DNA of 64,000 bases from Bog-113 sp963752695 (GTDB lineage Bacteria > Acidobacteriota > Terriglobia > Bryobacterales > Bryobacteraceae): NCBI GenBank assembly GCA_963752695.1, contig CAVVZB010000002.1, positions 1,488,001 through 1,552,000 of the forward strand. The letters are read 5' to 3'. Each line of letters begins with the position of its first letter. Position 1 is the stretch's first letter. Position numbers and translations under genes: made by a program. Below are positions 32,612-43,700 of the stretch, piece after piece. Below the pieces are notes generated by a model. The model was given only the letters and a program-made list of their open reading frames with translations. It ran no database searches and was not told the origin of the DNA.

Positions 32612-34164
32612 AGGGGCGCTACGATCTGGCGATTGTCGGCTCGGGCTTTGCGGGCTCAATGATGGCGATGATCGCGCGACGTTTGGGGCGCTCGGTGGTG
32701 CTGATCGAGAAGGGCACGCATCCGCGATTTGCGATTGGAGAATCATCAACGCCGCTGGCAAATTTACTGCTTGAGGAATTGGCGCAACGATACGATCTAC
32801 CGCGATTGGAGCCATTGACGAAATGGGGATCGTGGCGGCGCGCGTATCCGGAGCTGGCGTGCGGATTGAAACGCGGCTTCAGCTTTTATCACCATGAGTG
32901 GGGGAGGGGCGGCCCGGAGGTTTGGGATCGCGATGAGCAACTGCTGGTGGCGGCAAGTCCGCGGGATGAGATTGCGGACACGCATTGGTACCGGCCGGAC
33001 TTCGATAAGTTTTTTGTGGACGAAGCGCGAGCAGCGGGAGTCGATTATTTCGATGAAGTGGAACTGCGGCATTTTGTGGAGGATGCGTCCGGGGTTGAGG
33101 TTTCCGGCGAGCGCCGCGGCGAGCCGGTTCGTTTTGCCGCGAAGTTTCTAGTGGATGCGACCGGGCCGCGCGGATTTCTGCACCGGGCACTTGGACTCCA
33201 GGAAATGCCGTTCCCAGATTATCCGGAGACGGAGGCGCTGTACACACACTTTACGGGCGTGGGAATCTTCGGGGGCGGCGATGAATTTCGATCGGCTCCG
33301 TACCCGGTGGACGATGCCGCTTTGCATCATGTATTCGACGGCGGCTGGATGTGGGTGTTGCGATTCAATAACGGGCTAACGAGCGCGGGGGTAGCTGTGA
33401 CGGCGTCGCGCGCGCGCCAATTGCGATTAGGAGAAGGCGCCCCCGTTTGGTGCCGGTTGCTGGACTCATTACCGGCTGTGAAGGAACAGTTTGCCAACGC
33501 GAATGCCGCGCTGCCGTTTGTATACCAGCCTCGGATCGCGTTTCGAAGCGGGCAGGTGGCCGGTGCGCGATGGGCGATGCTGCCATCGGCGGCGGCGTTT
33601 GTCGATCCGCTGCTTTCCACCGGATTCCCGCTAACACTGCTCGGCGTGGGAAGGATGGCGGAGATTCTGGAAGGCGACGCAGACGGCGAAGAGCTCTCAG
33701 CGGGGCTAAAGCGTTATGCGTTCCAGACTTGCCAGGAAGCCGCCGCGGCCGCGCGACTAGTGGGAGGGCTCTACGCCAGCATCGAAAACTTTTCAGTGTT
33801 CACTTCGTTAACACTGTTATATTTTGCAGCGGCAAGTTTCGCCGAAACCGCGCGTCGCTTGCATCGGCCTCAGCTAGCTTCGTCATTCCTGCTCTGTGAA
33901 CATCCGGTATTCGGACCAGCTTGCGTGGAGTTTTGCAAGCGCGCGGGTGCGGTGAGCCAAGGGGCTGAATCGGATCGATTCCGAGCGGATGTCTTGCGAG
34001 CGATTGAGCCGTTTAATGTGGCAGGACTTGGGAAGGCGGAGCGGCGGAACTGGTATCCGGTGGAAGCCGGCGATTTGCTGCAAACGGCGGGGAAGCTGGG
34101 GGTGAGCGAGGTCGAGATTCAGAGGCTTCTGGAGCGCTGCGGATTCGCGCCGGCTTGCCGATAA
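32605..34164 (+). CDS. FAD-dependent oxidoreductase, halogenase-like
   Basis: A 519-residue flavoprotein. The FAD site is YDLAIVGSGFAGSMMAMIAR near residue 7, followed by the GESSTPLANLLLEEL block typical of flavin-dependent halogenases and their relatives, and the second FAD block is LVDATGPRGFLHRAL. In place of the halogenase WxWxIP there is GGWMWVLRF, and the lysine of true halogenases cannot be placed with certainty, so halogenation is not assured; oxidation or hydroxylation is equally possible. GLKRGFSFYHHEWG and DTHWYRPDFDKF are further marks of an uncharacterised subgroup. ATG at 32605 has GAGG 7 bases ahead and overlaps the end of the radical SAM gene. Confidence 0.87.
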   Translation: MLKGRYDLAIVGSGFAGSMMAMIARRLGRSVVLIEKGTHPRFAIGESSTPLANLLLEELAQRYDLPRLEPLTKWGSWRRAYPELACGLKRGFSFYHHEWGRGGPEVWDRDEQLLVAASPRDEIADTHWYRPDFDKFFVDEARAAGVDYFDEVELRHFVEDASGVEVSGERRGEPVRFAAKFLVDATGPRGFLHRALGLQEMPFPDYPETEALYTHFTGVGIFGGGDEFRSAPYPVDDAALHHVFDGGWMWVLRFNNGLTSAGVAVTASRARQLRLGEGAPVWCRLLDSLPAVKEQFANANAALPFVYQPRIAFRSGQVAGARWAMLPSAAAFVDPLLSTGFPLTLLGVGRMAEILEGDADGEELSAGLKRYAFQTCQEAAAAARLVGGLYASIENFSVFTSLTLLYFAAASFAETARRLHRPQLASSFLLCEHPVFGPACVEFCKRAGAVSQGAESDRFRADVLRAIEPFNVAGLGKAERRNWYPVEAGDLLQTAGKLGVSEVEIQRLLERCGFAPACR

Positions 34165-34170
34165 GTTCGG

Positions 34171-35109
34171 CTACTGCTGCCGCGGAATAGAACTGTAGCG
34201 CTCGTCTTCTAAGTGGGCCTTATCGGGAAGACCTAAGCGGCGATAGACTTGGGCCAGGATGAAGTGCGTGGGGGCGTTCTGAGGATCGAGCTGGGTAGCC
34301 GTTTCGAGTTCGTTCCGCGCGTCGGAAAGGCGCTGCAGATGGAAAAACGCTTTACCCAACTGGCGATGAACGGCGGGATCTTTCGGATCGATTTGCGCGG
34401 CAGCCTGCAAGGGCTGAATCGCTTCGGAGGGCCGGTCGGAGGCGATCAGCAGCGCGCCCAAATCAAGGTACGGCCGCGAGCTCTTCAGGGGCAGCTCGGA
34501 TTGCCACTGAATGGCCTTACGATAAGCCGCGATCGCGGCATCGGTGCGCCCGAGACCTTCCAGCGACAGGCCGAGATTATCCTGCGCTTTGACGTTTTTG
34601 GGGTCGAGTTGGAGGCATTGCTCGAAAGCCTGCACGGCTTCTTCAAAACGATTCTCGTTATATTTTGCGCGGCCGAGGTAGTAGCGGGCCTGGGCGTTGG
34701 CAGGGTTGAATTCGAGCGACTTAGAGAACCACTTATCGGCGTCAGAGTAGTCCTTGAGGAGCACGTAATCGCAGGCCACGACTTCGAGGTCGTAGGCGCT
34801 TGGATTCCGGTAGCGCGCGCCTTGCGTATAAGCAGCGAGCGACGCCTCGGCTTTCTGCTGACGAAACAAGATGTAGCCGAGCAGGTAGTGCGCATCGGCG
34901 GAATTGGTGTGAGCGTCGAGAAACTGCCGGATGGCCTCTTCGGCGGCGGCGAGGTCTCCGGCTTCGATAAGGCGGCGCACTGGCGCGAGAGCAAGATCAG
35001 CGTTGGTGGAAGCGGGCGCGTTGAGGATTTCGGGGTCGCTTTTAATTGCGGGGCTCTGGCCGAAGAGTGCCGTGAGGATCAGCGTGTGGGCGAGCAGAAG
35101 CAACCGCAT
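34171..35109 (-). CDS. secreted TPR-repeat protein
   Basis: A 312-residue protein with a signal peptide (LLLLAHTLILTALFG) and about seven tetratricopeptide repeats: units such as ADAHYLLGYILFRQQKAEAS, ANAQARYYLGRAKYNENRFE, PKNVKAQDNLGLSLEGLGRT and PAVHRQLGKAFFHLQRLSDA follow each other at 34-residue spacing. TPR arrays are protein-binding scaffolds; partners are not known. It lies 24 bases after the MFS gene on the same strand and ends 6 bases from the flavoprotein gene (convergent), so it probably belongs to the left-going unit rather than the radical SAM operon. Confidence 0.88.
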   Translation of the reverse strand: MRLLLLAHTLILTALFGQSPAIKSDPEILNAPASTNADLALAPVRRLIEAGDLAAAEEAIRQFLDAHTNSADAHYLLGYILFRQQKAEASLAAYTQGARYRNPSAYDLEVVACDYVLLKDYSDADKWFSKSLEFNPANAQARYYLGRAKYNENRFEEAVQAFEQCLQLDPKNVKAQDNLGLSLEGLGRTDAAIAAYRKAIQWQSELPLKSSRPYLDLGALLIASDRPSEAIQPLQAAAQIDPKDPAVHRQLGKAFFHLQRLSDARNELETATQLDPQNAPTHFILAQVYRRLGLPDKAHLEDERYSSIPRQQ

Positions 35110-35133
35110 GACTAAGCTCTAATTATTTCAGGT

Positions 35134-36372
35134 TCACCAAACGATGGGTTCTACGCGGCGCACGCCCAGAACGAAACTCAACGCGCCGGCGACAAGGAAC
35201 ATGCAGGCGATTACAAAGGCCATGAAGTAATGGCCAGTTTCCTGGATCACCCAACCTGTGAACCAGAGGCCGAGCATGCCAGGGATGTTCCCGAGCGCGT
35301 TTTGTATGCCAGTCCATTTCCCGGCGGCGCGCGGGCCAGCTAAGGTCTGAGTGACTGCCCAGATATTCGAGGAATAGAGCCCGTAGCTAGCGCAAGCGAG
35401 GGTGAGTAGAACGAGAGAAATCGTGTTGTCGCGGATCAGCATGGCGGGCAGCATCAACGTGGAGAGCATCAGGCCGGCGCCGAGGAAGGTTTTACGGATC
35501 AGGTTTGGGGAGTGGCCGCGGGCGATGAAGCGATCGGAAAGCCAGCCGCTGCACATGGAGGTGAGCGCGACACCCCAGAAGGGCGCCGAGCCCAGGATGG
35601 ACATATCGTGATGCGAAAGATGACGTTCATTCTCGAAGTAAGGGGGCAGCCAGAAGACCATGAAGTACCAGGCGTAATTGGCGCAGATGAGGCCGCCGAA
35701 GGTGCCCCAAGCGGAGCGCTCCCGGAGAATGCGGCGAAGAGTGACGATGCTGACGGATGGTATTTCAGTGACCGGTGTTGGCGCAGGCGCGAACAGCACC
35801 CAGGGAATGAGCCAAAGCAAGCTGAGCGCGCCCATTCCCAGGAAGAACCCGCGCCATCCGTAGCGCTCCATCGCGAGACCGCCGACGAGGACACCGATAG
35901 CAGGACCGGCTTTGGAACCTGCATCGATGAGCGAATTGGCAAGGCCGCGTTGGTCCTCGCGAAACGAGGCCGCGAGGATTCGGGAATAAGCGGGGTAAGC
36001 AGCGGACTCACCGGCGCCCAAGAGGAGTCTAAGAAGCAGCAACGACCCCAAGCCGGTAGCCAGGCCCGTGAAGCCCATCGACAAAGACCAAAGCAGGTAG
36101 GCGCATCCGAGCACGCCCTTTACCGGAAGACGGTCCACCAGCCAGCCGGAGACGAGTTGCAGGGAAGCGTAGGTCCAGAAGAAAGCGGAAAAGATCAGGC
36201 CGAGGCGGGCAGGCGCGATGTGGAGTTCGCGCGTGATGGCGCCCTGCCCTACCGAGAGGCTGCCCCGATCGATGTAATTGATGCAAATAGAAATCACGAG
36301 CAGCGCCACTAGGACACTCTGCTGAGTGCTCAAGTGTTCGCGTTTAACGCGTGAGGGTGACGGCGCGGCCAT
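35134..36372 (-). CDS. MFS transporter, anion:cation symporter (ACS) type
   Basis: A 412-residue major facilitator protein with 12 predicted spans. The N-terminus has ICINYIDRGSLSVGQGAITR, and the loop between TM2 and TM3 has GWLVDRLPVKGVLG, both typical of the ACS family that imports hexuronates, galactonate and related organic anions. GAGESAAYPAYSRILAASF and RGLANSLIDAGSKAGPAIG are further family marks. Substrate is not certain. No catabolic genes for sugar acids lie beside it. The next gene upstream, an exonuclease, is 26 bases away on the same strand. Confidence 0.9.
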   Translation of the reverse strand: MAAPSPSRVKREHLSTQQSVLVALLVISICINYIDRGSLSVGQGAITRELHIAPARLGLIFSAFFWTYASLQLVSGWLVDRLPVKGVLGCAYLLWSLSMGFTGLATGLGSLLLLRLLLGAGESAAYPAYSRILAASFREDQRGLANSLIDAGSKAGPAIGVLVGGLAMERYGWRGFFLGMGALSLLWLIPWVLFAPAPTPVTEIPSVSIVTLRRILRERSAWGTFGGLICANYAWYFMVFWLPPYFENERHLSHHDMSILGSAPFWGVALTSMCSGWLSDRFIARGHSPNLIRKTFLGAGLMLSTLMLPAMLIRDNTISLVLLTLACASYGLYSSNIWAVTQTLAGPRAAGKWTGIQNALGNIPGMLGLWFTGWVIQETGHYFMAFVIACMFLVAGALSFVLGVRRVEPIVW

Positions 36373-36398
36373 CCGGCGTTATGGTATCGCAGGTGGAT

Positions 36399-37277
36399 TC
36401 AAGCGCGTCGCGCGGCCGAACCCGTTGACGACTTTTCGGTCTTGGCGGCATTGAGCCTGTTTCCGAGAGCTTCGAAGGCCGGAGTGGGACCGTTCCACTC
36501 GAGTTGATCCACGTTGGTGAACAGCGGGAGATCGGAGCGAAGGGTTGCCAGTTCGCGAAACAGGAAAGCTCGATCATGTTCGCGGGCAAAGGTGGCGGCC
36601 AAGGAGCTTGCACCGGATGCGTTCACGCCCCAATCGTTTGGATCGGGCGGAATGTTTTCAAGGTGCAGGTAGCGCGCGAGCACCGCGGCGGCGGACTTCG
36701 CGCCCCATCCAGGTAATCCGGGATAGCCATCGGCGGCATCTCCGACCAAGGCGAGATAGTCGGGGATGGAACGGGGCGGCACGCCGAACTTCTCTATGAC
36801 GCTGCCTTCGTTCCGGGCGATGCGCTTGCGCCGGTCGAATTGAATGACACGCTCACCGCGTACGCACTGGGCAAGATCCTTGTCCGGGGTGCAGATCCAG
36901 ACGCGTTCGACGCGCGGGTCGGCCGCGGCGAGACTGGCGGCGGAGGCAAGCGCATCGTCGGCTTCGTATTCGATCATAGGCCAGAGGGTCACGCCGAGAG
37001 CGGCCAGACCTTCCTCAAGCAGGGAGAACTGGCTCCGCAGGTTGGGATCGATGCCGGCGCCGGTCTTGTAGCCGGGCCAAAGCTGATTACGGAAAGACTC
37101 GATCACGTGGTCGGTCGCGACACCGATGTGCGTAGCGCCGTGCTGAACCATGCCGAGGATGGATAGAAGAACGCCACGGACGGCCGCGACCTCCCGGCCA
37201 TCGGGTTCCCGCGCCGACGGAAGCGCAAAGAAGTGCCGAAACAACTCGTAGGTGCCGTCGATTAGGTGAACTTCCAC
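36399..37277 (-). CDS. 5'-3' exonuclease (PIN/H3TH, DNA polymerase I N-domain type)
   Basis: A 292-residue flap-nuclease-like protein corresponding to the N-terminal exonuclease of DNA polymerase I. Metal-binding acidic residues appear in VHLIDGTYELFRHFF (residues 3-17), EYEADDALASAA and WICTPDKDLAQCV; the helix-3-turn-helix DNA-binding part is YLALVGDAADGYPGLPGWGA then KSAAAVLARYLHL. Standalone forms act in RNA-primer or flap removal. GTG start. It is 8 bases downstream of the response-regulator gene and so probably on the kinase transcript, an odd pairing. Confidence 0.9.
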   Translation of the reverse strand: MEVHLIDGTYELFRHFFALPSAREPDGREVAAVRGVLLSILGMVQHGATHIGVATDHVIESFRNQLWPGYKTGAGIDPNLRSQFSLLEEGLAALGVTLWPMIEYEADDALASAASLAAADPRVERVWICTPDKDLAQCVRGERVIQFDRRKRIARNEGSVIEKFGVPPRSIPDYLALVGDAADGYPGLPGWGAKSAAAVLARYLHLENIPPDPNDWGVNASGASSLAATFAREHDRAFLFRELATLRSDLPLFTNVDQLEWNGPTPAFEALGNRLNAAKTEKSSTGSAARRA

Positions 37278-37285
37278 GGAGCGAG

Positions 37286-37708
37286 TCAGGCCTCGCGAGA
37301 GCTGGATTCGGGTGAACGGTGCAGTTCCAAAGCGGCGGATACAACGTCGCGCAGATCTTCCGGCCGGTAAGGCTTGGTCAGAAAACCGTAAGGGCTAATA
37401 GTCTTGGCGCGACGCTGCGCTTCACCGTTGCCGAATGCGCTGATAAACACCACGGGCAGATGCCACAACCGCTGAACCTCAGCGGCTATCGCGAAACCAT
37501 CGAGGGGTCCACGCAGCCGGATATCCATCAGGATGAGGTCCGGTTCCGTCTTTTCGGTGAGGAATAACGCCTCTTTGCCGCTGGCCGCGATACCGGTGAC
37601 GTCGTAGCCAAAGCCAGTCAGCTGCATCTCCATATCCATGGCGACTACCTGCTCATCCTCGACCACGAGGATTTTTGCTGAACGTGCAGATCGTGGTTTC
37701 CCGCTCAT
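37286..37708 (-). CDS. single-domain response regulator
   Basis: A 140-residue receiver domain: acidic pocket in ILVVEDEQVVAMDME, phosphoacceptor Asp in PDLILMDIRL (near residue 61), switch Ser/Thr in VVFISAFGN and Lys in GFLTKPYRPEDL. There is no output domain. The ATG overlaps the stop of the giant kinase gene (ATGA), so the two are translationally coupled and this regulator is the obvious phosphate acceptor of that kinase. HisKA_2-type kinases often pair with such single-domain regulators. A C-terminal tail of Ser and Glu (HRSPESSSREA) is likely disordered. Confidence 0.92.
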   Translation of the reverse strand: MSGKPRSARSAKILVVEDEQVVAMDMEMQLTGFGYDVTGIAASGKEALFLTEKTEPDLILMDIRLRGPLDGFAIAAEVQRLWHLPVVFISAFGNGEAQRRAKTISPYGFLTKPYRPEDLRDVVSAALELHRSPESSSREA

Positions 37709-40700
37709 TCTTCAGCTGCTTTCCCGTTTGCCGGAAATCGAACCTTGATGGTAGTTCCCGAGTGGGAGCTGATTTCCAGCGAGCCGCGCAGCTGCCGGAC
37801 AAGGCCGTGCACGAGCTTCAGCCCCAACGAATTTGCGTGTCGATAGTCGAACTTGTTAGGTAGACCTTCGCCATCGTCTTCCACGGTCAGAAGGATCATG
37901 CTGTCCTCGGGCTCGACACGGAGCGTAATCGTGCCGGTGCGCGGAGCCGGGAAGGCGTGTTTACAGGCGTTGGCGACCAGTTCGTTCAGAAGCATGCCGT
38001 AGGGAACGGCGCGTTCCAACTCCAGTGTCGCGCCATTATCGATGATGTCGATGCGCACACGGTCTTCCAATCCGTAGAAACGAACCAGCCCGGGCGCGAG
38101 TTGCTTGGCGTAGTCGGTCAACGCAATACTGGCGAACGATTCGGCGCGATAGAGCTGCTCATGAATCGAGGAGATTGCCAGGACGCGGTTGCGCGTTTCG
38201 TGGAAGAGAGCCAGGATCGGCTCATCGTGGATTTGGAAAGCTTGCATGTTCAGCAGGCTCACAATCACCTGCAGATTGTTCTTGACCCGATGGTGGACTT
38301 CTTTGAGCAGTTCCTCTTTTTCGGTGAGCGAGTGCCTGGTGGAAGCGTCCGCGCGTTCCCGTTCGGTTTCGTCGCGCATGATCTTGGCCAGACCGCGGAA
38401 CCGGCCGGTTTCGTCGAACATCGGCTCGCTAATCCAGCGTGTCCAGAGACGGGAATTGTCCTCGCGCACAAACCACCGGGCGTCTTCGTTCCGTTGACCG
38501 CTGGTCACCTTGGCGAGTTCTATTGGAAACACACCGGCGGCCTGATCCTCGGGCGTCAGCAGACAAGCGAAATTCTGCCCGATCATCTGCTCGGGGAGAT
38601 ACCCGAATAGGCGCTGCGCTCCCGGGTTCCAGCTGATAATGCGGCCTTCGGGATCGGTTTGCACCAGCGCGTATTCCTGCACGTTTTCCACGAAGAGGCG
38701 GAAATTCTCTTCAGCCTCGCGCCGTGCGGATTCCGTGCGTTTGAGTTCCTCAACGTCAGTTGACGTGCCGAGCCATTCGAGGATACTTCCAGAGGGCGAG
38801 CGAACGGGAAGCGCGCGCGCGTGATGCCAGACATACGTGCGGTCAGAAGCCCGCAGGATGCGGTACTCCACATCGAGCACCCCTTCGGCGTCGGCGCGGA
38901 CCCACGCGGATTGAGTTAGCTCCCGATCGTCGGGATGTACAGCATCCAGCCATCCGCGGCCGATACTCTGCTGCTGGCTTTGACCGGTGAAGCTCATCCA
39001 TTGGGAGCTGGCCCAGGTCCACTCGCCGTGGTCATGACCGCGCCAGACCAACTGAGGAATACCTTCCAGAACGGTTCGCAACCGGTCTTCGTTTTCCGTC
39101 AGAACCTCCGCGGTTCTGACGCGATCGGTCACGTCGAAGCTGATGCCGTCCATGATGGCTGGATCGTCCATCCGAACGCGGCCGCGCCAATTGATCCATG
39201 GTCCGTTCCTGAGCAGAATTTCGCGTTCGATTTCCTGGCCCGATTCGAATTCCTGGGCCATGATCGCCTCGATAAACTCCCGGGATTTCGGGGTTAGCTT
39301 TTCCAAATACAATTCTGCCGGTCGCGCAGACAATGAGTCGGGCACACCGAAGAATTCCGAAAAGACAGCGTCGCCTGTAATGGAGCGCTCTTTGAGCCGC
39401 AATTGCCAGGCTCCCATGCGGCCGCTCGCCAAAGCGAGACGGCGAAGCTCCTCGCTGGCACGAAGGGACTGTTCCGCTTCAACCTGCTCATTCACATCGA
39501 CGGAGACGCCGACGTGGCCGCGGTAGATGTTGCCTTCGTCAAACAAGGGCTGGGCGTAGTTTTCAAACCAGTGCCACTCGCCATCGTGGCGCTTGATGCG
39601 ATTGCGATTTTGATATGGCTGGCGATTGTGCACGGCGTCTAAGTAGCCGGCGAGATACGCAGCGGCTTCGGCGGGGTGAACCAAGGAGTGCCATCCGACA
39701 CCCCGGATTTGCTCCGCCGCGGCGCCGGTGTAATCGAGATAGTACTGGTTCACATAGACATTGTTTCCATCGGGATCGTTCTGCCAGATTAGCGCCGCCG
39801 CGGTGTTGGCGAGAGTGCGAAATCTTTGCTCGGAATGGCGGAGGGCCTCATCCACCGCAGCCCTTTCCAGAGCCACCCAGGTACGCTCGGCAGCTTCATT
39901 CACAAGCGCGATCTCCCGATGTGTCCATTCGCGAGGCGTACCCTGCTGAAGGACCAGATTGGAAACCCATTGACCTCCCCTGAGCTGCGGAACTACAAGG
40001 GTTGACCTGCATTGCATCGCCAGGAACGCGGCTTTGTGGTTGTCGTCGAGACCGGGCGCGGCAGTAATATCAGTGATGTTCAGCAGCCTTCCGGAGCGCA
40101 GTTCCTGGATCGACGATACGCCAAAATCGCTGGTCCGGTAATTGCCGGCAGCGGGAAGAAAGCCATCGCGAGCGTACCCATTGCGGACGGCTGCAGTCTC
40201 GTCATCGGGGAGGATTTCGGCAAAAAAGACGCGATCCACGCCGAGTGCTTCGCCAATGACCCGGGCGGCGTTCTGCTGAATCGCCAACGCGTCAGAAAGA
40301 AGCCGCCATCCGTCGGTGAGTTTGAGCAAGAACTCTTTGCGTTCCTCGCTCTCCCGGAGCGTCTCCTCGAATCGGGCGCGCTCCTGCGCCTCGGCATCGC
40401 GGGAAATGATGATGGCGGCAGTCTGGGTAATCAAATTGGCGAGCGCGAGATGCTGCGGTGTCGCCACCTGGGGCTCCCGCAGGTACATCGCAAAGGCACC
40501 CAGGGGCTTGTGTTCGTGGGTCTCCACCGCGAAAGACCAGCAGCCGCGAAAATCGTGGCCCTCAGCCAAGTACAACAACGGCTTCCATAAAGGCTCAGAG
40601 GAGATATCTTGTGTTACACCGGCGACACCGGTAGCACCAGCCAACCCACAAGCTACCCGGTTATTAGCGACTGGCAGTTGATCCACCAGGGTGGTGTACG

Positions 40701-43700
40701 AAGAGGGCATGTCTCCCGCACCTGGAATCGGATGAAGGCGCTCTCCATCGGGATCGACAAAGAAGAACCCAGATCTTGCGACTCCCTTCATTTCGTCCGC
40801 GACGAGGCGGGAAAGGATGAACAGAGACTCGCCGAGCGGCGAGCCATTGATAGCGGACTGGAAGGCTTCCTTCTGCGCGCGCAAGCGCTTCTCATTCACG
40901 CGGATGCCCTCCTCCGCGCGCCTGTGTTGCGTAATATCGGTGAAGATTACAGCTACCTTGCGTTCGAGGGGCTCGCCAATCCGATAGGCATAAAGGCTAA
41001 ATATACGGCCAAGTGCGACCGAGTCTTCCTCGAAACGAAGCGCTTCGCCGGTTATCGCGACGCGGCCGTAGATCGCCATCCACTTGGGCTCGATGTCTGG
41101 AGCAAGCTCACGGATAGTTCTGCCCTCGGCGCCATGAAGCCCGTTATTTAACTCGAAGGCGCGGTTGACTTGCAAGTAACGCCAATCGAGGGGCTGGTCG
41201 GCGTCGTCAAAGATCACCTGCAGGATACAGTAGCCTTCATCGATGGAGTCGAACAACGTTCGATATTTGTGCTCGCTTAGACGAAGGGCTTCTTCGGCCC
41301 GGGCGCGATCGGTGGCATCCCAAATCCGAGCCCCCGCTTCGCGCACCAACGCGATCTCGGCGGGTTTCCAGGTACGCGGCACCTTATCATGCCCGGTGAA
41401 TCCCGCGCTATAAAGACCGTTTCTGAGTAGCGGGACGTTAAAGAAAGCGGAAACGCCGAGAGCTTTGTAAGCAGCTAATTCGCTCGCTGATAGCCCTTCC
41501 AGGGCTGTCACGTCGGCGACCTCCACAGCGGCGCCGGAGGCAAGTCTGTCGAATAACCCCTGCCCAAACCGCTGAAGCGGATGACGCCCGATCATGCTGG
41601 GAAGGTCCGGATCGCGGCGGTATTCCGCTTCTATTACGTGAGCCCAGTTCTGAGGCTCACCTTCCACCTGGAAATAAAAGGCGCGACTGAGCCCGAGCAT
41701 TTCGGCGACCACCTGCACGCCCGCCCGCTGGATCGCTAATGGGTCGGAGATCCCACGCATGCTGTCGGTGAGCTTTAACAAGAGCGTCTTCCGTTGTTCG
41801 CTGTCACGCAGGGCAACTTCCGCCCGCTTCTGTGTGGTGATCTCGGTAAATGTGATTACCACCCCTTCGATGCGATCGTCCGTGCTTCGGTAAGGCAGCA
41901 GGCGCACCAGGTACCAACGTTCCCGGTCATCGAAGATTTCGCGTTGAACCGGAATTAAGCTCATCAGCACATCTTGGGCGTCCTCCTGAAGATTGGGGTA
42001 GCCAAGCCGGTGTGTCAGATCGGAAATGGGGCGGCCCCGATCGGTGATCCGAATGTTATAGAGTTCCGCAACTTGCGGCGTAAAACGCATGATCCGCAGC
42101 TCACGATCCAGGAAAAGGGTGGCGATATCGGTAGCGGCAAGCAGGTTTTGCAAATCGCTGGAAAGCTGGGATAGCTCTTCTACCTTATGGCGGTTCTCCT
42201 GGTTAACGGTTTGCAGCTCTTCGTTGATGCTTTGCAGTTCTTCCTTGGAAGTCTCCAGCTCTTCCATGGTGGAGCGCAGTTCCTCATTGGTGGACTGCAT
42301 CTCCTCATTGGCGGCCTTCATTTCCTCCTGGCTGGTTTCGTATTCCTCGATGATGGCTCGCAAACGCTGGGCCGCGGCCACGTCCTCATCCATTTCGAAC
42401 TTAGAACCGTTAGCCCAACCATTCTGAGGTTGAATACCCTGCTCGGCCCCCACGCTTTGGGCACGCTGTTCTTCGAAGATCACCAGCACGTAGTCATCCC
42501 CGTCCGAGTCACCAGCAGGGGACACGTGCATCACGACGGGCGTAACTTGCCCGTCGAAGCGCACAAAAATTGGCCTGGAATCCACCGGCTCTCTGGCGTC
42601 GCGAACCGATTGCAGAAGCGCCTGCAACTCAATCCGAAGTTCATCGCGAACGAGCCGGAGAACGTTCGAAGTGAGCTCTCCGCCCGGGTGAGTGAGGTAA
42701 CGCCCGGCATGCTCGGATAGATGCGCCAGTCTGTTGTCCGGTCCTACCAGAATGCTGGGAGGAGCATATCGTTCCAAAAGGGTTTTGTGCAGCGAATGAT
42801 AAGAATTATTGGGCGAGGTCTGGTCGCTCGATTGTAAGAGTTCTCCCATTGCGCGCGTGCGCGTCCCGGGGAAAACCGGGAGGCGAAGTTCCGGGACCGG
42901 CAGGTTACGCTTTTGGTAGATCCGAAGCTTTTTGTCTTCCGTGCGGAAAAGCTCCGAGGAGTCGATTGTTTCGGCTGATCCTAAGATCAAGTAACCGTTG
43001 CGGCAGAGTGCGTAGTGGAATAGATCAATCACATCCCGCTGTACGGAGCGATCGAGATAAATCAGAAGATTCCGGCATGTAATCAGGTCCACCCGGGAAA
43101 ATGGGGGATCGCCTAAAAGGTTATGAGGAGCGAAAACAACTGTTTCCCGCACCTCTTTGACGATGCGGAAGCCCCCGTTCTCCTTCCGAAAGAACCGTCT
43201 GATCCGTTCGGGGCTCACATCGGTCTCGATATCCCCGGGATAAAATCCTTCGCGAGCCCCGTCCAGGGACCGTTTATGCAAGTCCGAGGCAAATATCTGG
43301 ATTAATGGCGAACTATCCCGCCGTGCCGACTCTTCCAGCAGCAGCATCGCGACCGAGTAGGCTTCTTCACCGGTGGCGCATCCCACCGACCACACGCGAA
43401 TGGCGTCGTTGGCACCTTTCCCACTGAACAGCTGCGGGATCACATCGTTTGCCAGCCGCTCAAAAACATCCGGATCGCGAAAAAAGCTAGTGACGTTGAT
43501 CAACAAATCGTCACTTAACGCGCGGACCTCCGACAAACTCTCCCGCAGCTTTTCCAGGTATCGGTCGAAGCTGTCGATGTAGCTCAACTGCATGCGGCGT
43601 GCAATTCTTCTAAGAATCGTGGCTGGTTTATACCGGTGAAAGTCGCGGTCTGTCCGAGCGCGCAGAATGGTTAAGACCTTGGGGAGTAGAACTCGTTCCA

